From Branchipolynoe longqiensis (taxonomy: Eukaryota; Annelida; Polychaeta; Phyllodocida; Polynoidae), in assembly GCA_030323885.1 (NCBI GenBank), contig JASIRB010004037.1, forward strand, positions 1 through 64,000: a stretch of 64,000 bases of DNA, given 5' to 3'. A program made the translations under genes and the position numbers. Shown here piece by piece: positions 10,480 through 20,845 of the stretch (positions are counted from its first letter, which is position 1; every line of letters begins with the position of its first letter). The notes below the pieces were generated by a model. It searched no databases and was not told the DNA's origin. It saw only the letters and a program-made list of their open reading frames with translations.

Positions 10480-10857
10480 CGACGTGGTCATAACGAGAGC
10501 CTAACGACGTGACCGAGAGCATAATGAGAGCCTAACGACGTGACCGAGAGCGCGACGAGTACGTAACGTGGAAGACGAGACCATAACGTGACCGTAACAT
10601 GACCGTGATGTGATGCGAACGAGTTCTGAACTCGTCGAGCTACGTCAAACTTTTTCAACATGTCCAAAACATCGACGACTTGCCGACGAGAGGCAACGAG
10701 AGGCGACGAAAGGCGACGAGAGGCGATGAGAGGCGACGAGAGTGGACGAGTTGCGATGACACCTTAACGAGACCGTAACGAGATTCGAACGAGATCCGAC
10801 GAGTTCCCAAAAGTCCAACTCGTTGGATACTCATCGCCCTTGACGTCGTAGTGTGAC
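10480..10857. mobile_element. Palindromic element family C, copy 3 (left end missing)
   Basis: The right end GACGTCGTAGTGTGAC matches the terminal repeat of family C (complete at 18666-19190). The interior is CGAC/AACG-rich with repeated GAGGCGACGAGAGGC units at 10684-10745. The left end runs into the AACC array. Confidence 0.55.
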
Positions 10858-11254
10858 TGCAACATTAGCTATATTCATCAGATCATTATATTGCATGTGT
10901 GCATACATGTTTATGCCAAATTGTTATATATTTCTATTCATTTTGAATAAAATCAAAGTTTTTCCCTATATGTATTGACAAACTCAATGTCCATTCGCAT
11001 TTGCTTTGCTGCCAACGCCGTTTTCAGCGCAATCGCAGTCGGAACCGTGATCCCGTCTAGAGGCTGCCTACCGCCCTGCTATTATTTCATGCATTTGCAA
11101 CCAGGTGGCGGCAGTAGCGTTATAGTTTCATTCTTGTCGATAGGTGGCGAAAGCGCTGAACCGCTGCTTGTTTGGGGTGATCCCATTGGACCTCCAGCAT
11201 TGTCTATTTCTTCGTCTTGTGGCAGTCGTGAAGACATATATGCTATGTAGACTT
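10858..11254. other. Unassigned spacer with a CTCF-like motif
   Basis: An open frame at 10975-11250 encodes nothing recognisable. CAACCAGGTGGCGG at 11098-11111 matches the bilaterian CTCF core (CCASYAGRKGGCRS) at 13 of 14 positions. Confidence 0.35.
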
Positions 11255-11580
11255 TAGTGTAATTGTCCTAGCGTTGAAAATTATCACATTTAAATGACCT
11301 CAAACAAAATATGCTAACGTAGGACAACCATAATGATAAAAGGATGTTGCCCATCGTAGAGTACCGCCCCATGAGTGACATCGGACAAAATGTCCATGAA
11401 AGCATATGAATACGGTTATTTCGAGATCCAATGGTCCCCTCAGGAAGGACTAAAACTGTAATCTAGCACACTTGATCTGTTGATCACAGCTTCAGCTTAC
11501 ACGGTGGATCGTGGAGGGGGTGCACATACACAAAGTGGTGGTATATTTAATGTAAAATATTTGCTAGGACAATTACACTA
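11255..11580. mobile_element. Small inverted-repeat element (MITE family E)
   Basis: TAGTGTAATTGTCCTAGC at 11255-11272 is exactly inverted at 11563-11580. The element is 326 bp and non-coding. No clear target duplication, so the superfamily is undetermined. Confidence 0.7.
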
Positions 11581-12003
11581 CAATTTAAATTAGAACTTAT
11601 AAGCAAATGAATGGCAAGGATCTTGCCAATTTTGGTCATATGGAGGTGTATAAAGTTCAAGGGGAGCTTAAATTATAGGTTTCTATATTAAAGGATAGAG
11701 TTGCGAACCAAACTTCTACATCTACATGTGTGTCTTTAATGGCTAATTACGTACTCACCTACACCCCTCGTTGTTAGATCCATTGATTAAGAGGGGAACT
11801 TCAATTGTAGATAATTGATCTTCCTCATTCGGATTTGATTAATACCGATCACCATCGTGTGACAAGTATAAACTGCTAAGTTATGGTTTCAACTCGCCTG
11901 GGGTTCAAACCCATAACCTGCCGCCTGGAAAGCATGCGCTCAATTCATTCGCCCATCCTGCCAGTTATACATCATGAGTGCATAACAATACACTATATTA
12001 CTT
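11581..12003. other. Unassigned spacer
   Basis: No credible gene or known repeat. ACTCGCCTGGGGTTCAAACCC near 11892-11912 resembles a SINE B-box and may be a decayed SINE head on the minus strand. Confidence 0.4.
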
Positions 12004-12361
12004 AAAGTTGCATAGTCCGATGGTTTTGAATTTCTTTATTTTTTCTGAGATAAATATATTAGATCGATCACTACTTGACATTAGTATCTACTTGACATTA
12101 GTTCAAAGTTACTTTTATATAAATGCTAAAGTTTTGAGATATTTTGAGTGCAAACATGGAAAATTAGTTTTGGCACACTTGCCAAAACTCTGACACCATA
12201 GACTTCTGCAGTAACAGGTTCTGTTAAATTGACTCAGTATTGCCTTCTATGCAGAAACAAATGCTCAATAAGTGCAGCAGTATCTAAGTTAGATATGTAG
12301 AATCCAATCTAAATAATTATTTTGGTTTTGGAAATTGATGCTTCATTGGACTATGCAGCTT
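12004..12361. mobile_element. Tc1/mariner-like MITE (family T)
   Basis: Begins AAGTTGCATAGTCCGATGG and ends with the inverted GGACTATGCAGCTT, each flanked by TA. About 358 bp, non-coding, with family blocks AGACTTCTGCAGTAACAGG and TCTAAGTTAGATATGTAGAA. TA duplication plus short inverted ends suits a Tc1/mariner MITE. Confidence 0.75.
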
Positions 12362-12449
12362 TAATTATAAGTCCATGATGTGAAATCTCATAATCAAATC
12401 AGCTCTGCTTATCACCGTGAATATTAAAAATAACCTCATAATATGAAAT

Positions 12450-12722
12450 ACGGAATTGGTATGGGCGATGGCTTACTTTGCATATGAGAGGTCGTAGGTT
12501 CGAACCATGGCATGGTGAAACCAGTGACTTACACAGTTGATACTTGTTTCTACCTCGCCTGTCACTTAGCAACAAGAGGACACTCCATGACTCGTTTGTT
12601 CAGTATCCGGATAATATGACTGAGTGAAATATCAGGTCGCCTAGTGGGAGAGTACTAACATCACCTCGCCGTGAATATGGCCTATGCTGCCGATACGGCG
12701 TAAAGCAACCACCAATCAATCT
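12450..12722 (+). mobile_element. SINE family A, copy 3 (diverged)
   Basis: B-box-like TAGGTTCGAACCATGG, then GTTGATACTTGTTTCTACC, GGATAATATGACTGAGTG and a terminal GCCGATACGGCGTAAAG. More diverged than the copies at 6951 and 33811. Confidence 0.7.
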
Positions 12723-12726
12723 TATG

Positions 12727-13052
12727 TTGTTGTGTTGGGGTTTTGCCTCCTATCAACATCAACAGTCATATCAGGACGGCAAATAACTTGTGACAGTGCA
12801 CACTCATGGTGACTTTATAGTGCTGCCCCAGTGGGAGATCAGATCACCAGCACCATAACAAGATATTCCACTCGGTCACATTATCCTCGTACTGAGATAA
12901 CCAGTCCTTGATTTATCCTAGTCATGCTAAGCTCCAGGCTAGGCAGCAACAGGTATCAGTTGTGTATGTCATTGGGTTGACTCAGTTGAGATTCGAACTC
13001 CCAACCTTCCGCACGGGAAGTCTGCGCTCCACCCAATCGACTACCGCATCAC
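12727..13052 (-). mobile_element. SINE family A, copy 4
   Basis: Minus-strand copy: the tail end (TTGGGGTTTTGCCTCC) lies at the left, and the B-box complement (GAGATTCGAACTCCCAACC) and A-box region at the right. It lies tail to tail with copy 3. A stray 3' SINE segment in plus orientation follows at 13053-13120. Confidence 0.75.
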
Positions 13053-13120
13053 CATGAGTGCGTACTGTCACAAGTGGGTAGCCGTCCTGACATGATCTCA
13101 GATGGTGCTAAGCAGTAAGG

Positions 13121-13951
13121 CCCAAAGAGAGTGAAAGTGCTTGCTTGCTGTGTTTACAGCGACAGTGAGTATTTGATCATGATGTGCGAAAAGGAAGAAG
13201 GCAAGGCGGGGGTGGAAAAAGGAGGCGTTTATTGAGGCGCCTCTGGCAACAGAGGGGGTAAACATGGCAACAGTGATCAAGCAGGTAGATGGTACAGGGA
13301 AGGTAAGGCTCATGAGGAGCAGAGAAATGAAGAAGAGAGTCTATAACAGGGCTCATACGGAGCAGAGGTAAAGGTTCATGTGAGGGGAGGGGGCGCCGAG
13401 GAGCCCTCCACCAGCTGAAAGAGAAGAGAAGAGTGGAGGAGAGAGTTGGGTGGGTGGGTGGAGGAAAACGGGCAGAGCGTGGAGGAGGGCTGGAAGGCGA
13501 ATGACTGAGAGGGGCCGGCGGGCGGCCTTATAAGGGAGGGCAGGAGGGCGGTGACAGGTGAGGTGCGAAAGCAAGGCGGGGGGAGGGGGAGGAAGAAAGC
13601 TGAGAGGCGGGCGTCGCGCGAGGTGAGAATGCTGCGCGACGCCGGGGAGGCGGGGGGAGGGTCTCTTCCTCTCCACACATCAAGCGCAATGCTTCGCATT
13701 ACGACCAATGTCTCAGACCAGCCCACTGTAATTCGCAGATGGTCCACCAGACGTCGCCACGTGTGGTCGTGAATTCTCCACGCTAGAACACCAGGTGGCG
13801 CCACTGCGCCCGATGCTGTGCAGCTGCGGCCAGGAGCGGTCGGAACACGGCGCCCAGGCAGAAGACAGTGTCAGCCTCCAGGACATTCGGGCGCCCTGTG
13901 TTCATGCGCACTCAGGTACGGTGGAACTTGTGTTTGTTGTTACAGGACTTA
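13121..13951. other. G-rich spacer with CTCF-like motif
   Basis: Purine-rich plus strand (13190-13660). The reading frames are compositional and match no family. ACACCAGGTGGCGC at 13788-13801 is a 13/14 match to the CTCF core consensus. Confidence 0.4.
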
Positions 13952-14298
13952 AAGCTGCATAGTCCGATGAAATATCAAATTTTCAAAACTAAACCAATGA
14001 TCTAGATTTGATTCTACATATCTAACTTAGATACTGATGCACTTATTAAGCATTTGTTTCTGTGTAGAAGGCAATACTGAGTCAATTTAACAGAACCTGA
14101 CAGCAGAAGTCTATGGTGTCATAGTTTTGGCAAGCTTGCCAAAACTAATTTCCCATGTTTGCGCTCAAAATATCTCAAAAGTTTACCATTTAAAATAAAA
14201 GTAATTTTGAAATAATGTAAAGTATATACTTGTGATCGATCTAATATATTTAACTCAGAAAAAATATAGAAATTCAAAACCATCGGACTATCCAACTT
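13952..14298. mobile_element. Tc1/mariner-like MITE (family T)
   Basis: Ends AAGCTGCATAGTCCGATG and CATCGGACTATCCAACTT, with TA on both sides. It is inverted internally relative to the copy at 12004, with the block ACTTAGATACTGATGCAC on the left. Confidence 0.8.
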
Positions 14299-14304
14299 TA
14301 ATTA

Positions 14305-14925
14305 AAGTTGCATAGTCCGATCGCTTTGACTTTCTGTAATGTTTCTTAGACAAATATATTGAATTGATTGTTATATATATATAATCGACCTTACTTTAGT
14401 TTGAAGTAACTTTGATTTTAAATGGCTTACTTTTGGGATATATGAAGTGCAAACATGTCAAATTAGTTTTGGCAAGCACACAACATCTAAGGTGATTCAG
14501 TCTTATCATGCAGATAACTTGTAAGTTAGCAGGTTGGTGGTGGAACTCCAATGTATCATATTTTCCACAGAGCACATTGTTCTGTGGTCTGCTACCAAAC
14601 AAACAGTCCCTTCACTGTAGTCAGAACACCTGTCTAGATTTGATTCTATATATCCAACTTAGATACTGGTGCATTTAGTAAGCCTGTGTTGCCTCATAGA
14701 AGGGAATATTAAGTCAATCAAACAGAACCTGCCACTGAAGAAGCCTTTGGGGTGAGAGTTTTGACCAGCATGCATTATTTTGGCATGTTTACATTTCAGA
14801 TATCTTCTAGGTAGCCTTTTATAATCAAATTTACTTCAAACTAAGGTATTAATGTACAACGATCAATCTAATGTATGTATCTACAAAAGAAATGATGAAC
14901 TTAAAACCACTGGACTGTGCAACTT
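14305..14925. mobile_element. Tc1/mariner-like MITE (family T), long copy
   Basis: Starts AAGTTGCATAGTCCGATCG, ends CTGGACTGTGCAACTT, TA on both sides. At 621 bp it is longer than its relatives, with extra unrelated DNA near 14470-14625. It directly follows the preceding copy, separated by TAATTA. Confidence 0.75.
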
Positions 14926-15271
14926 TAAATATTACGTATTACTTTAACATTCGTATTACCTACCCCCCTTACCATATTGTGTGAGGTGCTGAGGAGATTG
15001 GGCTCAGAGAAATAGTTATGGGAACCACACCATAAGCAATATATACTACACACTAGGGTGATTTTAATGTGAGCAAGTTGTAAGCCCGTAATATGTGTAG
15101 TTTGTATGGATGTAGTGTTCTCATTCTCCTCAGAATGACTGGGGCTATAACCTCAGTGAAATGAAGTGTTGTTTTACCTTACGTATGCATGTCTATTTGT
15201 CAGAGAGGTGCTGCAAGTTTATTGACTGTGCTCTTGTATTTTATTCTCACATATGGATATGTATGCGAGAG
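14926..15271. other. Unassigned spacer
   Basis: AT-rich DNA; I see nothing assignable in it. Confidence 0.5.
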
Positions 15272-15594
15272 ATGAGACCAGACTGGATGGTCAAATAAGT
15301 TGAGGGCTCGCTTCTCTTTCGAGATGTCATGGGATTAAACCCCACCCGTGTCAAACCAATGGTTTACCAAATTACTACTTGTCATTACCGAGCCTGGCAC
15401 CAAGCATTACTAGAATAGGTCAATAACTGATTGGCTCGGCATCAGGATAATATGACCGAGTGCGATATCGATGCCGCATGAACTCGGGTGTCCATGTGGG
15501 ACAGTACTGTAAAGCCACCATTAATCCGCACTGGTAACCATCCTGGTATTACCTTAGATGTTGTTGGAAAGTAAAACGCCATTAACAACCAAGC
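15272..15594 (+). mobile_element. SINE family A, copy 5 (diverged)
   Basis: Head AGACTGGATGGTCAAATAAG with degenerate B-box GGGATTAAACCCC, body AGGATAATATGACCGAGTGC, tail TTACCTTAGATGTTGTTGG followed by a CAA-rich end. Confidence 0.75.
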
Positions 15595-15894
15595 AAGAAA
15601 TGGACAAAATAGAATAAGATTGCATGTTAGTCCTTCTGAAGCTGACATTCCTCGGGCGTTCCCAAGCCTTCTCAACACGACTTAAAATGGAGAGAAAAAA
15701 TCCCGATGTAAGGATCGCTAGGTGGATCTCCACTGGCGCGGACACTGACAATGGTGTTTATTCGTACAGGTACCCAGCAGGCTGTGGCTTTGTTCACCAG
15801 CCATGTCTTATTCGGCAGTTGATCCTTGGTGCGATGTGAGGTGAAAACTTGAGTGGTTAAAAAAGACCTCTCCCAAAACCTCCCATCAGAAGTT

Positions 15895-16860
15895 AGGTGG
15901 AATATGTCACTTCGAGATATCATCCAGCCCACAGTGCGACGTCAGTTCGATATCATATTGTCGGGCCGACATCGGACTGTTAGGCGGAATATGTCACTAT
16001 CGAGATATCACCCAGCCCGCAGTGTGACATCAGTTTGATATCATATTGTCGGGCTGACAGCACACTGTTAAGCAGAATAGGTCACTTGCGAGATATCCCC
16101 CAGCCCGCAGTGTGATGTCAGTTCGATATCATATTGTCAGGCCGACATCGGACTGTTAGACGGAATATGTCACTTGCGAGATATCACCCAGCCCGCAGTG
16201 TGACATCAGTTCGATATCATATTGTTGGGCCGACATCAGCCTGTTAGGCGGAATATGTCACTTCCGAGATATCACCAGCCCGCAGTGTGACGTCAGTTCG
16301 ATATCATATTGTTGGGCCGACATCGGACTGTTAGGCGGAATATGTCACTATCGAGATATCACCCAGCCCGCAGTGTGACATCTGTTTGATATCATATTGT
16401 CGGGCTGACAGCAGACTGTTAAGCAGAATAGGTCACTTGCGAGATATCCCCCAGCCCGCAGTGTGATGTCAGTTCGATATCATATTGTCAGGCCGACATC
16501 GGACTGTTAGACGGAATATGTCACTTGCGAGATATCACCCAGCCCGCAGTGTGACGTCAGTTCGATATCATATTGTTGGGCCGACATCGGACTGTTAGGC
16601 GGAATATGTCACTTCCGAGATATCACCCAGCCCGCGGTGTGACGTCAGTTCGATATCAAATTGTCTGGCCGACATCGGACTGTTAGGCGGGATATGTCCT
16701 TTCCGAGATATCATCCAGCCCACAGTGTGACGCCAGTTCGATATCATATTGTCGGGCCAACATCTGACTGTTAGATGGAATATGTCACTTCCGAGATATC
16801 ACCTATCCCGCAGTGTGACGTCAGTTCGATATGATATTGTCAGCCCGACATCACAGTCCG
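15895..16860. repeat. 87 bp satellite with higher-order structure
   Basis: About 11 tandem monomers of 87-88 bp, each with AATATGTCACTT, CGAGATATCACCCAGCCCGC, GTTCGATATCATATTGT and CCGACATCGGACTGTTA. Variants recur every fourth monomer: the AATAGGTCACTTGCG variant at 16076 recurs at 16427, 351 bp later. This indicates a four-monomer higher-order repeat of about 350 bp. Confidence 0.92.
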
Positions 16861-16960
16861 ATGTTGGCCCGACATCACGACAATGTCGACCCGATATCAC
16901 AGTCCGATGTCGACCCGACATCACAGTCCGATGTTGGCCCGACACGATTCCGACCATCGG
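16861..16960. repeat. Short GACATCACAGTCCGATGT repeats
   Basis: Three to four units of CGACATCACAGTCCGATGT-type sequence. Half-units resemble the complement of the ACATCGGACTGTTA end of the satellite monomer, so it appears to be an inverted, shortened edge of the array. Confidence 0.75.
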
Positions 16961-17060
16961 ACAGTGGGGCAACACTATAAAGCTACCAGCAGTGTATACG
17001 GTCCCACGTGGGTACCCATCTATATATGGCCTTAGGTGTTGTTAGAACATAACCCCTCAA
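16961..17060 (+). mobile_element. SINE family A, 3' fragment
   Basis: AGTGGGGCAACACTATAAAG through TGGCCTTAGGTGTTGTTAG corresponds to the last third of the family. Confidence 0.65.
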
Positions 17061-17074
17061 TAAACCAAACCAAA

Positions 17075-17480
17075 CATCTTGGTGTGTTGTGTGTTTTGTG
17101 CGCGTATTGTATGTGTATTGTGTATATATAGTGTTTATGGTGTTATGTTGTGTGTATATCGTGTGCATTGTGTGATATTGTGTGTATATTGTGTAATACT
17201 GTATGCAGTATATGTATATCCTGTGTATTGTATTACATTGTGTTATATTTGGTTGTATGTGTTGTGTATGCATGGTATGTATATTGTGTATTTATTGGAC
17301 GTGTATTAGGTGTATGTATTGTGTGTGTTGCGTGAGTGTTGTATGTGTATTCTTTGTGTATATTAAGTGTGCATTGTGTGTGTTTATATTGTGTGCATTG
17401 TTTGTGTATATTAGGCGTGTATTGTGTGTGATTATATTGGGTGTCTCTATATTGTATGTATTTCGTGTGTACTGTATGTA
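17075..17480. repeat. TGTGTATTGTGTGTATAT-rich simple sequence
   Basis: Irregular array of GTGTATTG and GTGTATATTG units. The open frames on both strands reflect this composition. Confidence 0.9.
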
Positions 17481-17797
17481 AGTTCTTTTCTAAGACATAT
17501 CCAAAGGTTGATCCATAAACATCCATTTATGGTTGAGCATCTGGAGTGGATTTCTATAATACTCAGAAAATTGCGAAAAGTAGAATCTTCCATGCCCCCC
17601 CCCCCCAAGCCCCCCCCCCCAAAAAAGCTAGAGCGTCGATGCTTGAAAATGATGACGGCCAGACATGAGAGCCGAGCCTCGTTGTGGTCAACACCCCAAT
17701 AGAGCCATGTTGTGCTAATAATTTAGTCTTGTTATCGCTGACATTGTACACAGATCTGCAAGGGCGTTATTCTAGTTGATGAGGCAGCCCGGTGATA
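17481..17797. other. Unassigned spacer with C runs
   Basis: Two long C runs at about 17596-17620; no assignable gene. Confidence 0.45.
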
Positions 17798-18125
17798 TGT
17801 TCGTTTGTTGGCTTATGTCCTAGCAACATCTCGGGTCCTATCAGGACGGGTACTGACTAGTGACAGTGTGTACTCATGGCGACTTTATAGTGCTGCACCA
17901 CTGGGAGATCAGGCCGCCGACACAATGACCCAATATCCCACACAGTCATATTATCCTGATACTGTGCTAACCAGTCCTTGTCGTATCCTAGTAATGCTGA
18001 CCACCAGGCTAGGTAGTGACAAGTATCAATTTGATAATTCATTGGTTTGAGTCGGATGGGATTCGAACTCCCGACCTTCCGCACGGGAAGTCTGCGCTAT
18101 ACCGATTCGGCCATCGCGTCCGGTC
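17798..18125 (-). mobile_element. SINE family A, copy 6
   Basis: Full-length minus-strand copy with B-box complement GGGATTCGAACTCCCGACC and A-box complement ACCGATTCGGCCATCGCG on the right, CAA-tail side on the left. Confidence 0.82.
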
Positions 18126-18665
18126 GCCTGGTGGCAAGAGGCACTTGCACCATTATGAACTATGCATTGCATGGCTATATCTGCCAATCAAAGTCGGGAT
18201 GTCATCTAACCATCACAGTTTGAGGGCGGAGGGTGGGGGGGGGGGGGCGGAGGGGTGTTGGTGATTTGGGAAGAGCTGATGGCGTTTATATATTTGTTAG
18301 TAGAACTTGCCTGCGCAGAGTTCATTCTGTGAGTAATTTTTTAAAACATTTTTTACGACGGCTGAGATTGTATTTGAGGTTATATGGGAAGCAATGGTGG
18401 TGGACTTCTCACGCAAGGTGTAAGCACCGGAGCGATCATTATATAGATATAGGGGGGAAGGGCAGTAGGCTATTCTTTTTTGTAATGCTTGTTAGGCTAA
18501 ATTTGGGGAAACTTGATTTATTGGGGGCGCATCGCAGCGCATATTGCATGTTTTAACGGTGTCTGTGTGTGTTCAGTAGTTTAGTTTCATTTCTTAGTAT
18601 GTTGACTGGTGTGAATACAGGTATGTAATACTAAAGCTGTTTCACCTTAAGGGTTAAGTTGCTTA
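18126..18665. other. Unassigned spacer
   Basis: Includes a G run at 18234-18248. The frame at 18233-18556 shows no recognisable domain. Confidence 0.45.
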
Positions 18666-19190
18666 TACCCCTGTCACACTACGACGTAACGAGCCAACGT
18701 GAGCCTAACGTGGTCATTTATCGTCATTACGTTGGGTTACGTTCTGATGACGTCATAATGACGTTAGCTACGTCATAATGACGTCGAGCTACGTCATGTT
18801 ACGTCTTGTTACGTCGGCGCGCGTCAAGGTTTTGAACCTGTTCAAAATTTTCGACGTCACGCGAACGTAAGGGTTTACGTTCGCCGTACGTTCTGTACAC
18901 GTTCAGTGAACGTCAATGACGTTAAACTGACGTTATTAAAACGTTAGTCACTACGTTCCACTACGTTCCACTACGTTCCACTACGTTGACCCACATTAAA
19001 CCCGGTGGAAACGAAGTTGTCCTCTCTCGTTGAATGACGCTATCACTACGCTTTACCGACGTTACGATCTCGTCCACTACGTTGCATCCACGTTCAACTT
19101 GTGCCCAAATTTGCATACTACGCCGAGAACTTCAACGTTCTTCACGTTCTCCCTACGCTGACGTCATTACGTCGTAGTGTGACAGGGGCA
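18666..19190. mobile_element. Palindromic element family C, complete
   Basis: Inverted ends CCCCTGTCACACTACGACG and complement, preceded by TTA and followed by TAA (TA shared). The interior is dominated by ACGTTA/TACGTC motifs, so the whole 525 bp is strongly self-complementary. Non-coding. A second copy (20967-21383) has a clean TTA duplication. Confidence 0.82.
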
Positions 19191-19330
19191 TAAGACTTAT
19201 TTCTTATGGTGTCAATACATGTAATACCGGTTCATCTATTGTGTTGCATTGTCTTTGTTTCTTTAAATTAAACATTTAGTCCTAGTTCTGTTTCACATAT
19301 TGTGTTTAACTGTGTTTTCTTGTTTATTTT

Positions 19331-19671
19331 AAGTTGCATAGTCCGATGGTTGTAAGCTTTTGCCTTTGTTTTAGGAAATATATCAGGTTGATTTTTATAA
19401 TTACCCTACTTTAGATTGAAGTAACTTATATTTTAAATGGCTAACATTTGAGATATTTGAAGTGCAAATATGCCATATTAATTCTGCAAGCACATCACAA
19501 CTCTGACACCATATGTTTCAGCAGTAACAGGTTCTATTAAATTAACCCTTCTATGCAGAAACATGTGTTTAATAGTAATACGTGTGCCACTATCTAAATT
19601 AGATATGTAGAATCACATGTATCAATTGTTTTGGTTTAGAAAATTTGCTACTTCATCTGACTCTGCAGCTT
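19331..19671. mobile_element. Tc1/mariner-like MITE (family T)
   Basis: Begins AAGTTGCATAGTCCGATGG and ends with CATCTGACTCTGCAGCTT. About 341 bp with the usual internal blocks (TTTCAGCAGTAACAGG, TAAATTAGATATGTAGAA). Confidence 0.75.
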
Positions 19672-19776
19672 TGAATTAATCTGTTGTTTTTTTATGGTGT
19701 TTATTTTAATTATATTTCAACTTCATGGGGTTTCTTTGTGAATGACGAGTGTGTGTGGCGGACAATGGTTGTCGGG

Positions 19777-20113
19777 TCCGGTGTCGCAGTTTAAAAGGGT
19801 ACCCGGTTTAAAATTGGGTTTTTCACAATACACATGCATTTTTGCCTCATTAAGATTGTACCCATGCTTACTAACTTGTGAATTGCTTGTTAACTTGTTA
19901 GTGCAGAATATAATATATACTATCAAGCATAAAATGGGTCACTACATTGATTACTGAAGGAATCCTTGCTTGTCTCGCCCTACATTTCCAGAGAGCTCCT
20001 TCACAAGAGAGAAATTCAGATAAGATTTCAGGCTTGCCATTTGACTTTGATGCATGTGCATTATGAAAAGCTACGTTTTAAACCGGGTACCTTTTTAAAC
20101 AGTGACACCGGGT
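19777..20113. mobile_element. Foldback element D1
   Basis: About 60 bp inverted arms: CCGGTGTCGCAGTTTAAAAG, then GGTACCCGGTTTAAAA and ATACACATGCATTTT on the left, complementary sequence on the right ending AGTGACACCGGG. Non-coding. Confidence 0.75.
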
Positions 20114-20168
20114 TGTCTGTAGGAACCCCCATGTGGATAAGATGCCCCAGACTGTGCAAGGTGGGGAG

Positions 20169-20783
20169 TGTCCGGTGTTGCGGTTTCAGTTCTCAACCAG
20201 TTGCAGTTCTCAACATCGCTTCTGCGCATGCGTCAAAATCTAGCAGCATCTTTTGTGCATTGTCAATGGTCATGAGCAATCTTCATACAGAAAAAGTTAA
20301 ATATCTCTAAAACTAAACCACCTAGAAACAAATCGCTTGGTACACATATAGAAAACATGTTTACCAACAAGATTATATTAAATTGATATGGTTAGGGTTC
20401 TGGATTTCTATTAATTTTGAATAATGTTTTGCACTGCGCGTACCGGCAAACTCAAGGCATTGTCAATGGTCGTGAGCAATCTTCATACAGAAATAGTGAA
20501 ATATCTCTAAAACCACACCACCTAGAAACAAATCGCTTGGTACAAATATAGAAAACATGTTTACCGAAAAGATTATATTAAATTTATAAGGTTAGTGACA
20601 CTGACACTATAGTGACAGTATGAGGCAGCAATTTTCGGCGATCGGCGACGGTTTGAATCGGAATGATGTTGACACATGCGCACACGATGCTTTGAAGATG
20701 TGCAGATGCTTTGACGCATGCGCAGAAGCGATGTTGAGAACTGCAACTGCTTGAGAACTGAAACCACGACACCGGAAACAGAT
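20169..20783. mobile_element. Foldback element D2 enclosing satellite monomers
   Basis: Inverted arms of about 85 bp: CCGGTGTTGCGGTTTCAG..CAACATCGCTTCTGCGCATG on the left and the complement ending CTGAAACCACGACACCGG on the right. Its interior consists of about 1.7 monomers of the 206 bp satellite. The ends resemble those of D1 (CCGGTGTYGC). Confidence 0.72.
20256..20590. repeat. 206 bp satellite, copies inside D2
   Basis: CATTGTCAATGG occurs at 20258 and 20458 (spacing 200). Each unit carries CAATCTTCATACAGAAA, AAACCACCTAGAAACAAATCG, GATTATATTAAAT and GTTAGGGTTCTGGATTTC. The same monomer recurs at 22439 and 28442-29420. Confidence 0.85.
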
Positions 20784-20845
20784 GCCAGACTAGGTGTCAT
20801 ATACTAACTACCCGGTGGGCCCATCCTACTAACAACCTACCCACT

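Noticed and set aside
9070..10522. Very long open frames on both strands (up to 473 codons)
   Set aside because: They translate only the 8 bp ACACAGAC and AACC repeats; an 8 bp period with no stop codon gives open frames by composition.
13353..13804. Overlapping frames on both strands in a G-rich region
   Set aside because: Compositional (P/S/R-rich) and without family similarity.
15895..16860. CRISPR array
   Set aside because: Regular 87 bp units without unique spacers; eukaryotic satellite.
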